Shown here piece by piece: positions 9,340 to 17,489 of a stretch of DNA of 64,000 bases. Location: assembly GCA_963804495.1 (NCBI GenBank), contig CAWDQN010000007.1:102308-166307 (forward strand), in the 5' to 3' direction. How positions within the stretch are numbered: the stretch's first letter is position 1; each line of letters opens with the position of its first letter. The position numbers and the translations under genes are program-made. The DNA comes from Rhodovastum sp963804495 (GTDB lineage: Bacteria; Pseudomonadota; Alphaproteobacteria; Acetobacterales; Acetobacteraceae). Below the pieces are notes generated by a model. That model saw only the letters and a list, made by a program, of their open reading frames with translations, did no database searches and had not been told where the DNA came from.

Positions 9340-9384
9340 AGGGGGCCGCTGCCCCCTGCCGGGTCCAGGGCAGAGCCCTGGCCT
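9340..9384. repeat. Dispersed intergenic palindrome, copy 2
   Basis: GGGGCCGCTGCCCCCTGCC is followed by GGTCCAGGGCAGAGCCCTGG; the core palindrome is 9365-9381. It is the reverse-oriented equivalent of the copy at 6567 and includes the same flanking GC-rich inverted motif. It separates hisB from the DUF2628 gene and ends only 9 bp before that gene's start codon, so it may also influence its translation. Confidence 0.75.
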
Positions 9385-9390
9385 TTTGCT

Positions 9391-9753
9391 ATGCTGATCT
9401 ACACTGTCCACCTGCGCCCCGGCACCGCTCCCGTGCTCGTGCCTGAGGCCTTCTCCTGGCGGGCGGCGGTACTAGGCCCGCTCTGGCTGGCGGCCCATCG
9501 TGCCTGGATCGCCGCCGGGCTGGCGTTTTGCGCCGAGGTCGTGGTTGCGGCGGCCACGCAAGCGATGGTGCGGGTGGCGCTGGCGCTGGCGCTGGTCTGG
9601 CTGCTCGGTCTGTTCGGCCAGGATTTCAGGCGCTGGTCGCTGGAAAGGCGCGGTTTCGCGCTGGCGCATGTGGTGGCGGCCGCGACCGCCGACGACGCGG
9701 AGCTCCGCCTGCTCGATCAGCGGCCTGACCTGGGGCGGGAGGCGGTGGCGTGA
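9391..9753 (+). CDS. DUF2628 membrane protein
   Basis: 120 residues from the ATG at 9391. It begins MLIYTVHLRPG, followed by FSWRAAVLGPLWLAAHRAW and two strongly hydrophobic stretches (AGLAFCAEVVVAAATQAMV, ALALALVWLLGLFG). The motif order 'F.W.AA..GPLWLA.H..W' is typical of DUF2628 proteins often found within alphaproteobacterial his operons. The function is unknown. It overlaps hisH by the GTGA junction (9750-9753), suggesting translational coupling. Confidence 0.8.
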   Translation: MLIYTVHLRPGTAPVLVPEAFSWRAAVLGPLWLAAHRAWIAAGLAFCAEVVVAAATQAMVRVALALALVWLLGLFGQDFRRWSLERRGFALAHVVAAATADDAELRLLDQRPDLGREAVA

Positions 9754-10388
9754 GGGTGGCGGTGATCGACTATGGCAGCGGCAATCTGGCGTCGGCCTCG
9801 CGGGCGCTTGCGCTGGCGGCCGCCAGGGACGGGATCGACGCAACGGTGCAGGTGACCGCCGATCCGGACGCGGTGGCGCGGGCCGACCAAATCGTGCTGC
9901 CCGGCCAGGGCGCGTTCGCTGACTGCGCCGCCGGCCTGTCCGCCATCGAAGGGCTGCGCGACGCGGTGCTGGAGGAGGTAAAGCGGGGCAAACCGTTCCT
10001 GGGCATTTGCGTGGGCATGCAGCTGATGGCCGAGCGCGGGCTGGAACACGCGGTGACGCCGGGTTTCGGCTGGATCCGGGGCGAAATCACCGCCATGCAT
10101 CCGCACGGCGGCCTGCGGCTGCCGCAGATGGGCTGGAACGAGCTGATGTTCGAGCCGGGTGCGCACAAGCTGCTCGAGGGGTTGGTGCCGGGCGACCATG
10201 CCTATTTCGTTCACAGCTACGCGCTGACCGGCGGCGATTCGGCGGAATGCATCGCTACCACCGAGTACGGCGGCGACGTGGTGGCGATCGTGGCGCAGGA
10301 CAATCGTGCTGGCACGCAGTTCCACGTCGAGAAAAGCCAGGAGGTCGGTCTGCGCATCCTCGGCAACTTCCTCCGCTGGACTCCCTGA
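9750..10388 (+). CDS. hisH: Imidazole glycerol phosphate synthase, glutamine amidotransferase subunit
   Basis: 212 residues with a GTG start at 9750 that overlaps the preceding stop. HisH releases ammonia from glutamine and passes it to HisF. It is a class I amidotransferase with nucleophile C87 in FLGICVGMQLM, the oxyanion strand PGQGAFADC, and the C-terminal His/Glu pair in FHVEKSQEVG. The start of the fold (VAVIDYGSGNLASASRAL) is canonical. Its partner hisF is encoded downstream. Confidence 0.96.
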   Translation: MRVAVIDYGSGNLASASRALALAAARDGIDATVQVTADPDAVARADQIVLPGQGAFADCAAGLSAIEGLRDAVLEEVKRGKPFLGICVGMQLMAERGLEHAVTPGFGWIRGEITAMHPHGGLRLPQMGWNELMFEPGAHKLLEGLVPGDHAYFVHSYALTGGDSAECIATTEYGGDVVAIVAQDNRAGTQFHVEKSQEVGLRILGNFLRWTP

Positions 10389-10389
10389 T

Positions 10390-10962
10390 ATGACCGGAAC
10401 CGGAGATCCCCCGCGGTCCGGCTCGGAGTCCGGCATGGACGTGGTGCGGGTCGGCAGTATCAGCGACGACGACCTGGCGGCGCTGTGCGAGGCCGCCGAT
10501 GCCGCGATTATCGATGGCGGCGGATTCGGCTGGGTCAATCCGCCCGGGCGGATGGCGCTGGAGCGGTATTTCAAGGGCGTGCTGCTGGTTCCCGAGCGCG
10601 AATTGTTCCTGGCCCGCTCGGACGGCATCGTCGTCGGTTCGGCGCAACTGGTGCGGCCGGCCCGCAACAATGAGGCGCAGGCTTTTGCCGCCACGCTGAT
10701 GCACTCCTTCATCGCTCCTTATGCGCGCGGGCATGGCCTCGCCAAGCTGCTGACCGAGCGGGTTGAGGAGGCGGCGCGGGCGCTCGGCTACCAGGTGCTG
10801 AACCTGGATGTGCGCGAGACCCAGGAGGCGGCGATCGCGCTGTACGAGTTGCTCGGCTTCATCCGCTGGGGCATCCATCCGGCCTATGCGCGGGCCGCCG
10901 GACGCACCATCCGCGGCGTGTTTTACTTCAAGCTGCTGCAGCAAGGCGGACGGGTGGCCTGA
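10390..10962 (+). CDS. GNAT-family N-acetyltransferase
   Basis: 190 residues from the ATG at 10390, one base after the hisH stop. It has the acetyl-CoA-binding signature of GNAT enzymes: HSFIAPYARGHGLAKLLTERVEEAARALGY (motif A, R/Q-x-x-G-x-G/A), then LNLDVRETQEAAIALYELLGFIRWG (motif B). The substrate is not visible. Its position between hisH and hisA, with one-base overlap to hisA (TGATG at 10960), indicates one transcription unit. A GNAT gene at this position is known from other alphaproteobacterial his operons but has no assigned role in histidine synthesis. Confidence 0.9.
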   Translation: MTGTGDPPRSGSESGMDVVRVGSISDDDLAALCEAADAAIIDGGGFGWVNPPGRMALERYFKGVLLVPERELFLARSDGIVVGSAQLVRPARNNEAQAFAATLMHSFIAPYARGHGLAKLLTERVEEAARALGYQVLNLDVRETQEAAIALYELLGFIRWGIHPAYARAAGRTIRGVFYFKLLQQGGRVA

Positions 10963-11705
10963 TGGGACTGACGCTGTATCCGGCCATCGACCTTAAGGAC
11001 GGTGCCTGCGTGCGGCTGCGCCGCGGTGAGATGGCCGACGCCACCGTGTATTCCGACGACCCCGGCGCGCAGGCGCGGGCGTGGCAGGATGCGGGGTGCC
11101 GCTGGCTGCATGTGGTGGACCTCAACGGCGCCTTTGCTGGCAGGCCGGTGAACGCCGCGGCGGTGCGCGCCATCCTGGCAAGCGTGACCATTCCGGTGCA
11201 GCTTGGCGGCGGCATCCGCGACCTCGCCGGCATCGGGACCTGGCTGGACGCGGGGGTGCGGCGGGTGATCCTGGGCAGCGCTGCGGCCAAGAATCCGCCT
11301 TTGGTGAAGCAGGCTTGCGCGGCTCATCCGGGCCGCATCGCGGTGGGCATCGACGCGCGCGACGGGTTCGTGGCCACCGAGGGCTGGGCGGAGACGTCCA
11401 GTATGAAGGCGCTCGATCTGGCGCTGCGCTTCGAGGATGCCGGGGCGGCGGCGATCATCTACACCGATATCAGCCGCGACGGGATGCTGTCCGGGCTCAA
11501 TCTGGAGCAGACCATCGACCTGGCCTCGCAGATTTCGACGCCGGTGATCGCCTCGGGCGGTGTCGGCAGCCTGGCGGATCTGGCGGCGTTGCAACGGGCG
11601 GCGCGGTTGGACGGACCCGGGGTGATCGACGGCGTGATCGTCGGGCGGGCGCTGTATGACGGACGGGTGGATTTGCGCGAGGCCCTTGCCCTGCTTGCAA
11701 GCTGA
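10962..11705 (+). CDS. hisA: Phosphoribosylformimino-5-aminoimidazole carboxamide ribotide isomerase
   Basis: 247 residues. A (beta-alpha)8 barrel that isomerises ProFAR to PRFAR. The first strand TLYPAIDLKDGACVRLRRG carries the catalytic Asp. Phosphate-binding segments are QLGGGIRDLAGI and the C-terminal IASGGVGSLADL. The second catalytic Asp is in YTDISRDGMLSG. The start overlaps the GNAT stop. It is homologous to hisF downstream. Confidence 0.96.
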   Translation: MGLTLYPAIDLKDGACVRLRRGEMADATVYSDDPGAQARAWQDAGCRWLHVVDLNGAFAGRPVNAAAVRAILASVTIPVQLGGGIRDLAGIGTWLDAGVRRVILGSAAAKNPPLVKQACAAHPGRIAVGIDARDGFVATEGWAETSSMKALDLALRFEDAGAAAIIYTDISRDGMLSGLNLEQTIDLASQISTPVIASGGVGSLADLAALQRAARLDGPGVIDGVIVGRALYDGRVDLREALALLAS

Positions 11706-11823
11706 CCGGATCAATCACCAAGTTGTCAGGGCGCGCGCCAGCAACGACGCTCTGCCTTGTGTGATCTCCCCTTGCATCGGCGCGTAAAAACATCGCAATA
11801 ACCGGCGCTGAGGGGGTCTCACC

Positions 11824-12603
11824 ATGCTGAAACTGCGAGTCATCCCTTGCCTGGATGTGAAAGACGGGCGGGTGGTCAAAGGTGTCAATTTTGTTTCACT
11901 GCGCGACGCGGGCGATCCCGTCGAGCAGGCGGCGATTTATGATGCCGCCGGCGCGGATGAACTTTGCTTCCTCGACATCACTGCCAGCCACGAGAACCGC
12001 GATACGATCGTGGATGTTGTCTCGCGCACGGCCGCGCGGGTGTTCCTGCCGCTGACCGTGGGCGGCGGCATCCGCTCCATCGAGGACATGCGCCGGCTGT
12101 TGCTGGCGGGCGCTGACAAATGCAGCGTCAACTCCGCCGCCGTGGCGCGCCCCGAGCTGGTGGGCGAGGCGGCGCGGAAATTTGGCAGCCAGTGCGTGGT
12201 GGTGGCGGTGGACGCCAAACAGGTCGGTCCGGGGGAGTGGCACGTGTTCACCCATGGCGGGCGGCGCGATACCGGCATCGACGCGGTGCCGTGGTGCCGC
12301 CGCGTGGTGGAACTGGGTGCCGGTGAGATCCTGCTGACCAGCATGGACCGCGATGGCACCGGCGTGGGGTTCGACCTCGATCTGTTGCGCGCGGTGTGCG
12401 GCGCGGTGTCGGTGCCCGTCATCGCTTCGGGCGGGGTCGGCACGCTGGCGCATTTCGTCGACGGTGCGCAGGCCGGTGCCACCGGGTTGTTGGCCGCGAG
12501 TGTGTTCCATTTCGGCACGTTCACCATCGCCGCGGTGAAGGCGGCGATGGCGCAAGCCGGGCTGCCGGTGCGGCTGCAGCGCGACGTGGCGCGAGCGGCC
12601 TGA
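11824..12603 (+). CDS. hisF: Imidazole glycerol phosphate synthase, cyclase subunit
   Basis: 259 residues. HisF condenses PRFAR with ammonia from HisH to give imidazole glycerol phosphate and AICAR. Barrel motifs are present: RVIPCLDVKDGRVVKGVNF (catalytic Asp), LDITASHENRDTI, LTVGGGIRSIEDMRRLL, TSMDRDGTGVGFDLDLL (second catalytic Asp) and VIASGGVGTLAHF. A 118-bp gap separates it from hisA, the largest in the his cluster, so an internal promoter is possible. The start follows GAGGGGGTCTCACC. Confidence 0.96.
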   Translation: MLKLRVIPCLDVKDGRVVKGVNFVSLRDAGDPVEQAAIYDAAGADELCFLDITASHENRDTIVDVVSRTAARVFLPLTVGGGIRSIEDMRRLLLAGADKCSVNSAAVARPELVGEAARKFGSQCVVVAVDAKQVGPGEWHVFTHGGRRDTGIDAVPWCRRVVELGAGEILLTSMDRDGTGVGFDLDLLRAVCGAVSVPVIASGGVGTLAHFVDGAQAGATGLLAASVFHFGTFTIAAVKAAMAQAGLPVRLQRDVARAA

Positions 12604-12612
12604 GGAGCTTGC

Positions 12613-13110
12613 ATGGCCAAACCGACGAAGAAAGACCTGGCCAAACCCGGCGGGAAGAAGAGTGGCGCACGGCAGAAGCCGTTTATCGCCAAGCCGGTGG
12701 GGGCTGCCGTGGTTCGTGGCGGGCCGCCGCTGCCGCTGGCCGTCGACGCTTCTCCGGCGGTGCTGGACCGGCTGTGGTCGGTGGTGATGAGCCGGCGGGG
12801 CGCCGATCCGGCGAAGAGTCACTCTGCCCGCCTGCTGTCGCGCGGCACCGCCAAGATAGCCCAGAAGTTCGGCGAGGAAGCGGTGGAATGCGTGATCGAG
12901 GCCGCGCTCGGCAACCGCGCGGCGCTGGTGGCCGAGAGCGCCGACGTGCTCTATCATTTGCTCGTCATCTGGGTGGATGCGGGGGTGCGGCCGGAGGAGG
13001 TGTGGTCCGAGTTGCAACGGCGCGAGGGTGTCTCCGGCGTCGACGAGAAGGCGTCGCGGGTGCGGGAACTGCCGATGGTTCTCGGATTGCCGACGAAAAA
13101 AATTCCCTGA
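12613..13110 (+). CDS. hisE: Phosphoribosyl-ATP pyrophosphatase
   Basis: 165 residues. The HisE fold begins near residue 50: VLDRLWSVVMSRRGADP, SHSARLLSRGTAKIAQKFGEEAVECVIEA with the metal-binding E-x-x-E, then ESADVLYHLLVIWVDAGV. It hydrolyses phosphoribosyl-ATP, the second step of histidine synthesis. The N-terminal 45 residues are a lysine/proline-rich extension (AKPTKKDLAKPGGKKSGAR) absent from most HisE proteins, which are about 105 residues. A later start is possible, but no strong alternative start site is seen. hisI is not adjacent. Confidence 0.92.
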   Translation: MAKPTKKDLAKPGGKKSGARQKPFIAKPVGAAVVRGGPPLPLAVDASPAVLDRLWSVVMSRRGADPAKSHSARLLSRGTAKIAQKFGEEAVECVIEAALGNRAALVAESADVLYHLLVIWVDAGVRPEEVWSELQRREGVSGVDEKASRVRELPMVLGLPTKKIP

Positions 13111-13236
13111 ATATCCGCGGGCGATCTTTTCGCGCGGCCAAGGTTTGCGCGGGATGCGCGGGGAGCGTAGTTTCACCGGCTCGTGACGCGCTTGCATGTG
13201 CTGTCAGTATGTGGCGCGCAGGGCGGAGGGCGAATA

Positions 13237-13629
13237 ATGCCGGTCAAGGGCCTGGGTGAATACGACGACCAGAACGTGTTCGCGCGCATCCTGCGCGGCG
13301 AGATTCCCAGCCGGAAGGTCTATGAGGACGAGTGGGCGTTGGCCTTCCACGACATCGCGCCCCAGGCGCCGGTGCACGTGCTGGTGATCCCGAAGGGGCG
13401 CTGGGTGTCCATTGCCGATTTCACCGCGCGTGGCAGCCAGGGCGAAATCGCCGGGTTCTGGCGTGCAGTGGGGGCGGCGGCGCGGCAGCTCAGCCTTGAG
13501 GAGCCGGGCTATCGGGTGCTGACCAATATGGGCGTGCATGCCCACCAGGAGGTGCCACATTTCCACGTCCATATCTTCGGCGGCGGGCCGCTTGGGAGGA
13601 TGCTGGAGCGTTCTGTCCTGGGCGGGTGA
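13237..13629 (+). CDS. HIT-family nucleotide-binding protein (HinT-like)
   Basis: 130 residues from the ATG at 13237. The histidine-triad motif HFHVHIFGG lies at the C-terminus. The N-terminal segment DQNVFARILRGEIPSRKVYED and the HVLVIPKGRW strand are standard for the HinT/PKCI branch, which hydrolyses phosphoramidates such as AMP-lysine. The alphaproteobacterial neighbourhood hisE-HIT is common. An IS4-type pseudogene region starts right after its stop. Confidence 0.93.
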   Translation: MPVKGLGEYDDQNVFARILRGEIPSRKVYEDEWALAFHDIAPQAPVHVLVIPKGRWVSIADFTARGSQGEIAGFWRAVGAAARQLSLEEPGYRVLTNMGVHAHQEVPHFHVHIFGGGPLGRMLERSVLGG

Positions 13630-13659
13630 CATGCGCGCCGCGGATGGGGGCGCGCTGCC

Positions 13660-14908
13660 GGTGGAGCCTTTCCCGTCATCGGGGTGGTCATGCGGGGCGG
13701 CGGCGGCGCGATGAGGACGGCATGGACATGGAAGCGGCGGACCTGCGCGATGGTGGACGGCTGAAGGACATACACGCGTTCATTGACGGCCTCTCCGATC
13801 GCGACCTCCACACCAAGCGTGTGGACTCGCTGGCCGCGGCCACACTCAGCGTCATGACCGGGGCGTCGCTGGCGGTGGCGATGATCGGGCAGGCATGGGC
13901 GCAGGCACGCGGCCTGCTGACCAAGCACGCGATCAAGCAAGTCGACCGGTTGCTCAGCAACAAAGCCATCGACGTCCGGGATAGCTTCGCCCGCTGGGTG
14001 CCGCATCTGATTGGCACACGCAAAGAGATCGTCGTTGCCATGGACTGGACCGAGTTTGACGGCGACGACCAGGCCACCCTCGCGCTCAATCTCGTGACCG
14101 ACCATGGCCGGGCGATGCCACTGTTGTGGCTGTCGGTGTGGAAGGACGAGTTGAAGGATCAGCGCAACGGCTTCGAGGATGCGTGTCTGCTGCGATTGTC
14201 ACAGGTCGTCCCGCCCGGCTGCCGTGTCACCATCCTGGCCGACCGTGGCCTCGGCGATCACAGGCTGTTCGCCTATCTCGCTGATCCGGCTTCGGCTATG
14301 TCATCCGCTTTCGCGGCAACATCCGCGTCACTGATGCCTCCGGCGAGACGCGGACCGCCGCCGAATGGGCCGGCAAATCGGGTCGGGCGCGCAAGCTGCG
14401 CGCCGCTCGCGTCACGGCGGCGCATGCCTATCAGGTGGGTGCCGTCGTCTGTGTGAACGCACGTGATATGAAGGAGCCGTGGTGCCTCGCGGCCAGCGAC
14501 GCCGAGGCGCCCGCCGGGACGCTGATTGCGCAATACGCACGGCGCTGGACCATCGAGCCCAGCGTCCGAGATACCAAGGATCTGCGTTTCGGCATGGGAA
14601 TGGCCGAGCTCCGCATCGCCGAGCCAGAGCGGCGGGATCGGCTGCTGCTGATCAATGCCTTCGCCATGGCGTTGCTCACCATGCTCGGGGCGGCCGGAGA
14701 AAGTCTGGGAATGGACCGACACCTCAAGTCCAACACGTCGAAGACGCGCACCCACTCGCTGCTCCGGCAGCGATGCATGCTCGATGAGCCGATCCCGAAC
14801 ATGCCGGAGCACCGCCTTCTGCCGCTGATGCAGAGGTTCGCCGAAATGCTGGCGCAATGCGGGCCGTTGTGCGGTTTATTCTCGGAAACGAAATGAGGGG
14901 ATGAGTGA
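13660..14908 (+). mobile_element. IS4-type insertion sequence, degenerate (copy 1)
   Basis: The element contains a transposase related to the intact one at 44691. Its right end is recognisable: AAATGAGGGG at 14891-14900 matches the terminal repeat of the second element. The left end was not found with confidence and is set by eye. The element abuts an IS5-family fragment on its right. Confidence 0.5.
13722..14896 (+). pseudogene. IS4-type DDE transposase, frameshifted
   Basis: The two reading frames together are a full-length homologue of the transposase at 44691-45848 but clearly diverged (e.g. AMDWTEFDGDD against ALDWTDFDADG). First frame: ASLAVAMIGQAWAQARG, HAIKQVDRLLSNKAID, catalytic D in MDWTEFD and second D in LADRGLGDHRLF. 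The frame is lost at about 14284-14290, where one base is missing, and resumes with GFGYVIRFRGNIRV-type sequence, CVNARDMKEPWCLA, YARRWTIEPSVRDTKDLRFGMGM with the catalytic E, and LKSNTSKTRTHSLLRQR. Both halves retain all three acidic residues, so the damage is a single base and may be recent or an error. Confidence 0.85.
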
Positions 14909-14911
14909 GGG

Positions 14912-15213
14912 GCGCGTGCTGTCGTGCTGTCGAAGAACTGGACCAAATGTGCCGTCTGGCCGCATTCCGCCAGCAACTGGAAGAATGCCTCGGATACACC
15001 GGAGCGATTGAGCTGCCAGAACCGCTTCCATACGCTGTTCCATTTGCCAAATTCGTAGGGGAGTGCGCGCCAGGTTATGCTGTGTACCGTGAAGTAGTAG
15101 AGAGCTTCCAGAAATTCACGGTCGTCATGCCCAGGCTCTCCCCGGCTCGATTGCGCCGCATTAAACACGTCCAGCACGATCGCCCAATCGCGCTCCGTCA
15201 TCCCCGTCAGCAT
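14912..15213 (-). pseudogene. IS5-family transposase, N-terminal fragment
   Basis: The frame from the ATG at 15213 (MLTGMTERDW; the next ATG is at 15201) reads AIVLDVFNAAQSSRGEPGHDD, FLEALYYFTVHSITWRALP, FGKWNSVWKRFWQLNRSGV and HLVQFFDSTTAR. This is the N-terminal DUF4096-like helical domain of IS5-family transposases up to the first DDE aspartate. It is cut off where the IS4-type element begins (about 14910). The remainder of this IS5 is not found on the other side of the IS4 element, so a deletion accompanied or followed the insertion. Confidence 0.75.
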
Positions 15214-15714
15214 GCCCGGCTCCCTGATGCCGGTCACGCAGTGATTCGAGCAAAGCCCGCTGCGGGAATCCGTCATAAACGCATGTTAGGAATTCCGTCC
15301 ACACAGCCTAGCAGCCTGTCGGAATTAAGCTTTTCGAGCAATTTTTCTGCGTGCCATCGTGCTCCATCGAGAAAGACGACGTATTTGTTGGTAGAAGAGT
15401 GACAGAAAATTGCCCAATAGCGCCATTTTCGCTTAAGTGCGACAGGTTGCGAGAGAATGTAATCATCTCCCTGCCCGAAGGCGATGACGACCAATCTGCC
15501 ACCGAACCGATCGACGATCTCGCCGAACGCCTGCGCGCCGAAGGCCTTGGCGAAGGCACCCAGGGCGGGGCCACGCCGGCTGACGATGTGCTTAAATGTT
15601 CGCAGGTTTTGTAAAGGCAGGTCCACGGCAGAGCCCTGGCCTTCCTCGCTTTCCCCAATTGCCGCGGCGTTCCCGCACCCTATCTTGAATGCTGGATCGA
15701 GAGGTGGAGATGCA
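15214..15714. other. Degenerate IS-derived intergenic region with a palindrome copy
   Basis: No gene can be supported here. AGCCTGTCGGAATTAAGC near 15308 looks like an IS terminus. The 300 bp that follow are less GC-rich than their surroundings and carry only short, unconvincing frames on both strands. A diverged copy of the dispersed palindrome (CCACGGCAGAGCCCTGG) lies at 15623-15639, about 75 bp before the SOUL gene. Confidence 0.5.
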
Positions 15715-16359
15715 ATGGCTGGTATTCTGGAAGGAGGGGTCGCGGCGATGCTGTCAGGACTAGTGCTGTTCGGCTGCTCGGCGGTGGGACTCCGCGAGGG
15801 CACCGAGGAGCCGCGTTATACGGTGTTGGCTGCACCGAACAGCCTGGAGATCCGGCAATACGGACCGCGCATCGCCGCCGAGACTTCCATCGTCGGCGAC
15901 GACAAATCGGCGGCCCTCAACGAGGGCTTCCGCCGCCTCGCCGGCTATATTTTCGGCGCCAACCGGGCGAAGACAAAAATCGAGATGACGGTGCCGGTGG
16001 CGCAGCAGAAAAACGAAACCATCGCCATGACCGCTCCGGTCGGGCAGGCTCGCGGTGCTGACGGAACATGGGTCGTCCGTTTCTTCATGCCGGCGGAATG
16101 GACCCTGGAGACTCTGCCGGTGCCCGAAAATCCCGCCGTGGTGTTGGTTCAGGTGCCCGGCGAAACCATGGCGGTGCTGCGTTTCACCGGCCTGCGCGGC
16201 GAAGCCACCATCGCCGCCCGGCAGACAGAACTGCTGCAACGCCTGGACACCACCGCCTGGAAGCCGATGGGCAACCCGATCGCTTGGTTCTACGACCCGC
16301 CCTGGACCATCCCCTTCCTGCGTCGAAACGAGGTGGCGGTGCCGGTGGCACCGCGCTGA
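15715..16359 (+). CDS. SOUL-family heme-binding protein, probable lipoprotein
   Basis: 214 residues. After a hydrophobic N-terminus with a lipobox-like LFGC (Cys at residue 21), the SOUL fold follows: EEPRYTVLAAPNSLEIRQYGPRIAAET, LNEGFRRLAGYIFGANRAKTKIEMTVPV, ETIAMTAPVGQ and YDPPWTIPFLRRNEVAV. The IxMTxPV repeat pair and the C-terminal 'YDPPWTPPFLRRNE' are family hallmarks. SOUL/HBP proteins bind heme or related tetrapyrroles; the bacterial role is not established. The location would be the periplasmic face of a membrane if the lipobox is used. The ATG at 15715 is chosen because it precedes the signal-like segment. Confidence 0.9.
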   Translation: MAGILEGGVAAMLSGLVLFGCSAVGLREGTEEPRYTVLAAPNSLEIRQYGPRIAAETSIVGDDKSAALNEGFRRLAGYIFGANRAKTKIEMTVPVAQQKNETIAMTAPVGQARGADGTWVVRFFMPAEWTLETLPVPENPAVVLVQVPGETMAVLRFTGLRGEATIAARQTELLQRLDTTAWKPMGNPIAWFYDPPWTIPFLRRNEVAVPVAPR

Positions 16360-16425
16360 ACGGTCAGTAGGGAACGCCTGCGGCAGGAGCAAAGCGCGCT
16401 CAGGTCGTGCACCGGATTCGGCGCA

Positions 16426-17151
16426 TCACCACCATTTGACAGGCTTCGGCTCGCGCTTGGTGGCGACCTGGCCGGCATCGCGCCTGGGTCGTCCACGCGG
16501 CCGTTTCACTTTCATGACCTCGCCGGCATCAAACAGCGTCCGCGCCGCACTGCGCGGCCTGCCCGCGGTTGCCGGCGGCCGCTCCGGTGCGGCGATCAGC
16601 GCTTGTTCGGCGGCAAGCCGCGCGGCCCGCTCCGCCTCGAGTTCGGCGGCCATGGCCGCACGGTCGGCCTCTGCCTGGCGTGCCCCGTCGAGCGCTTCCC
16701 GGCCGGTCATTTCGGCATGCGCCAATTGCGTCTGCAGCCGCTTGATGACCGATTGCGCTTCCGCCAAGGCACGATCCACGCGTTGCCGGGCTGCTTGCTC
16801 CGCTGCCAGCGCGGCTTCGGCGTTCGCCAGGCGGTTGACCGGTGGTGCGGCGCTTGTGGCCGGCCGGTGCGCCGACCCGACCCCGGTTCCCGGTTGGGCC
16901 AGAACCACCGTCACGTCGCCGTCGCGCGCAAAGCGACGGCGCATCGGACCATGCCGCCCGTCACCTGGCCCGTTCTGAGCAGCCGGCTGCCGATGTGTCA
17001 CCCTGTCGTCATGTCCCATCGCGCGGTCGGCGCCGAGGGCGCGGCGGGCCCATAGTTCGGCATCACGAAGCGACGGCGACTCTGACGAGGCCACAGTCTC
17101 GGGCTGACGGTCAGGGTTATTGTTGTCGAGAAGGTCGGCGGGATGACGCAC
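16426..17151 (-). CDS. Hypothetical protein with coiled coil and C-terminal AT-hook
   Basis: 241 residues. The first 100 are low-complexity and polar. Residues about 110-190 form a long alanine/glutamate-rich heptad region (RLANAEAALAAEQAARQRVD, RALAEAQSVIKRLQTQLAHA, AAMAAELEAERAARLAAEQA), predicted as a coiled coil. The C-terminal 40 residues are basic and contain KVKRPRGRPRRDAG, a good AT-hook (core RGRP) for minor-groove DNA binding. I know no named family. A DNA-associated structural or regulatory role is an inference. It has its own strand and no operon partner, and lies between the SOUL gene and the divergent nrdJ riboswitch region. Confidence 0.6.
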   Translation of the reverse strand: MRHPADLLDNNNPDRQPETVASSESPSLRDAELWARRALGADRAMGHDDRVTHRQPAAQNGPGDGRHGPMRRRFARDGDVTVVLAQPGTGVGSAHRPATSAAPPVNRLANAEAALAAEQAARQRVDRALAEAQSVIKRLQTQLAHAEMTGREALDGARQAEADRAAMAAELEAERAARLAAEQALIAAPERPPATAGRPRSAARTLFDAGEVMKVKRPRGRPRRDAGQVATKREPKPVKWW

Positions 17152-17289
17152 AGGTCGAGTCCAATCAGGCCATCAATGCCACGGAGCGGTGAAACGCTGC
17201 TCAGATGACGTTGTTAGACGGACTGCCACGTGGTGACAAGTCAATGCAGGGTTTCAAATCAATAAGGCGCGCGATGGTGTGTGGCGCGC

Positions 17290-17470
17290 CACACATGGAT
17301 GGCCTGTTGCGGCTGGACGGCAGAGCGGAATTGACTGCAACGCCGTCCTGACGCACGGGAAGGGGTGACGAGCCATGATCGCAAATCGGCGCTGTTGCCC
17401 ACCGGTGAAGCTGAAGCCAGGGAGGGATCGCCGCCTGTCCGTGCTGCAGGCCAAAGTGACGGGTTCCTGA
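17290..17470 (+). promoter_or_regulatory. Probable cobalamin riboswitch upstream of nrdJ
   Basis: The leader contains, in the right order and spacing, the parts of a cobalamin aptamer: GGGAAGGGGTGA at 17357-17368, AAATCGGCGCTGTTGCCC at 17383-17400 (consensus AATCC..GCTG.CCCCGC), CCGGTGAAGC at 17402-17411 (the position of AACTGT.AGCGG), and GAAGCCAGGGAGG at 17413-17425 (consensus AGCCAGGAGACC). An upstream stem, GGACGGC at 17333-17339 with GCCGTCC at 17343-17349, precedes the core. Several consensus positions are substituted, so it is a variant. The downstream gene is a B12-dependent reductase, which makes a B12 sensor biologically sensible. The 5' and 3' limits are approximate. Confidence 0.55.
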
Positions 17471-17489
17471 GGGACCTGCTCGTCGCGCC

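Noticed and set aside
15351..15614. 87-residue plus-strand frame in the IS scar
   Set aside because: Reads like a random or antisense translation of IS-derived DNA, with no recognisable domain and no ribosome-binding site.
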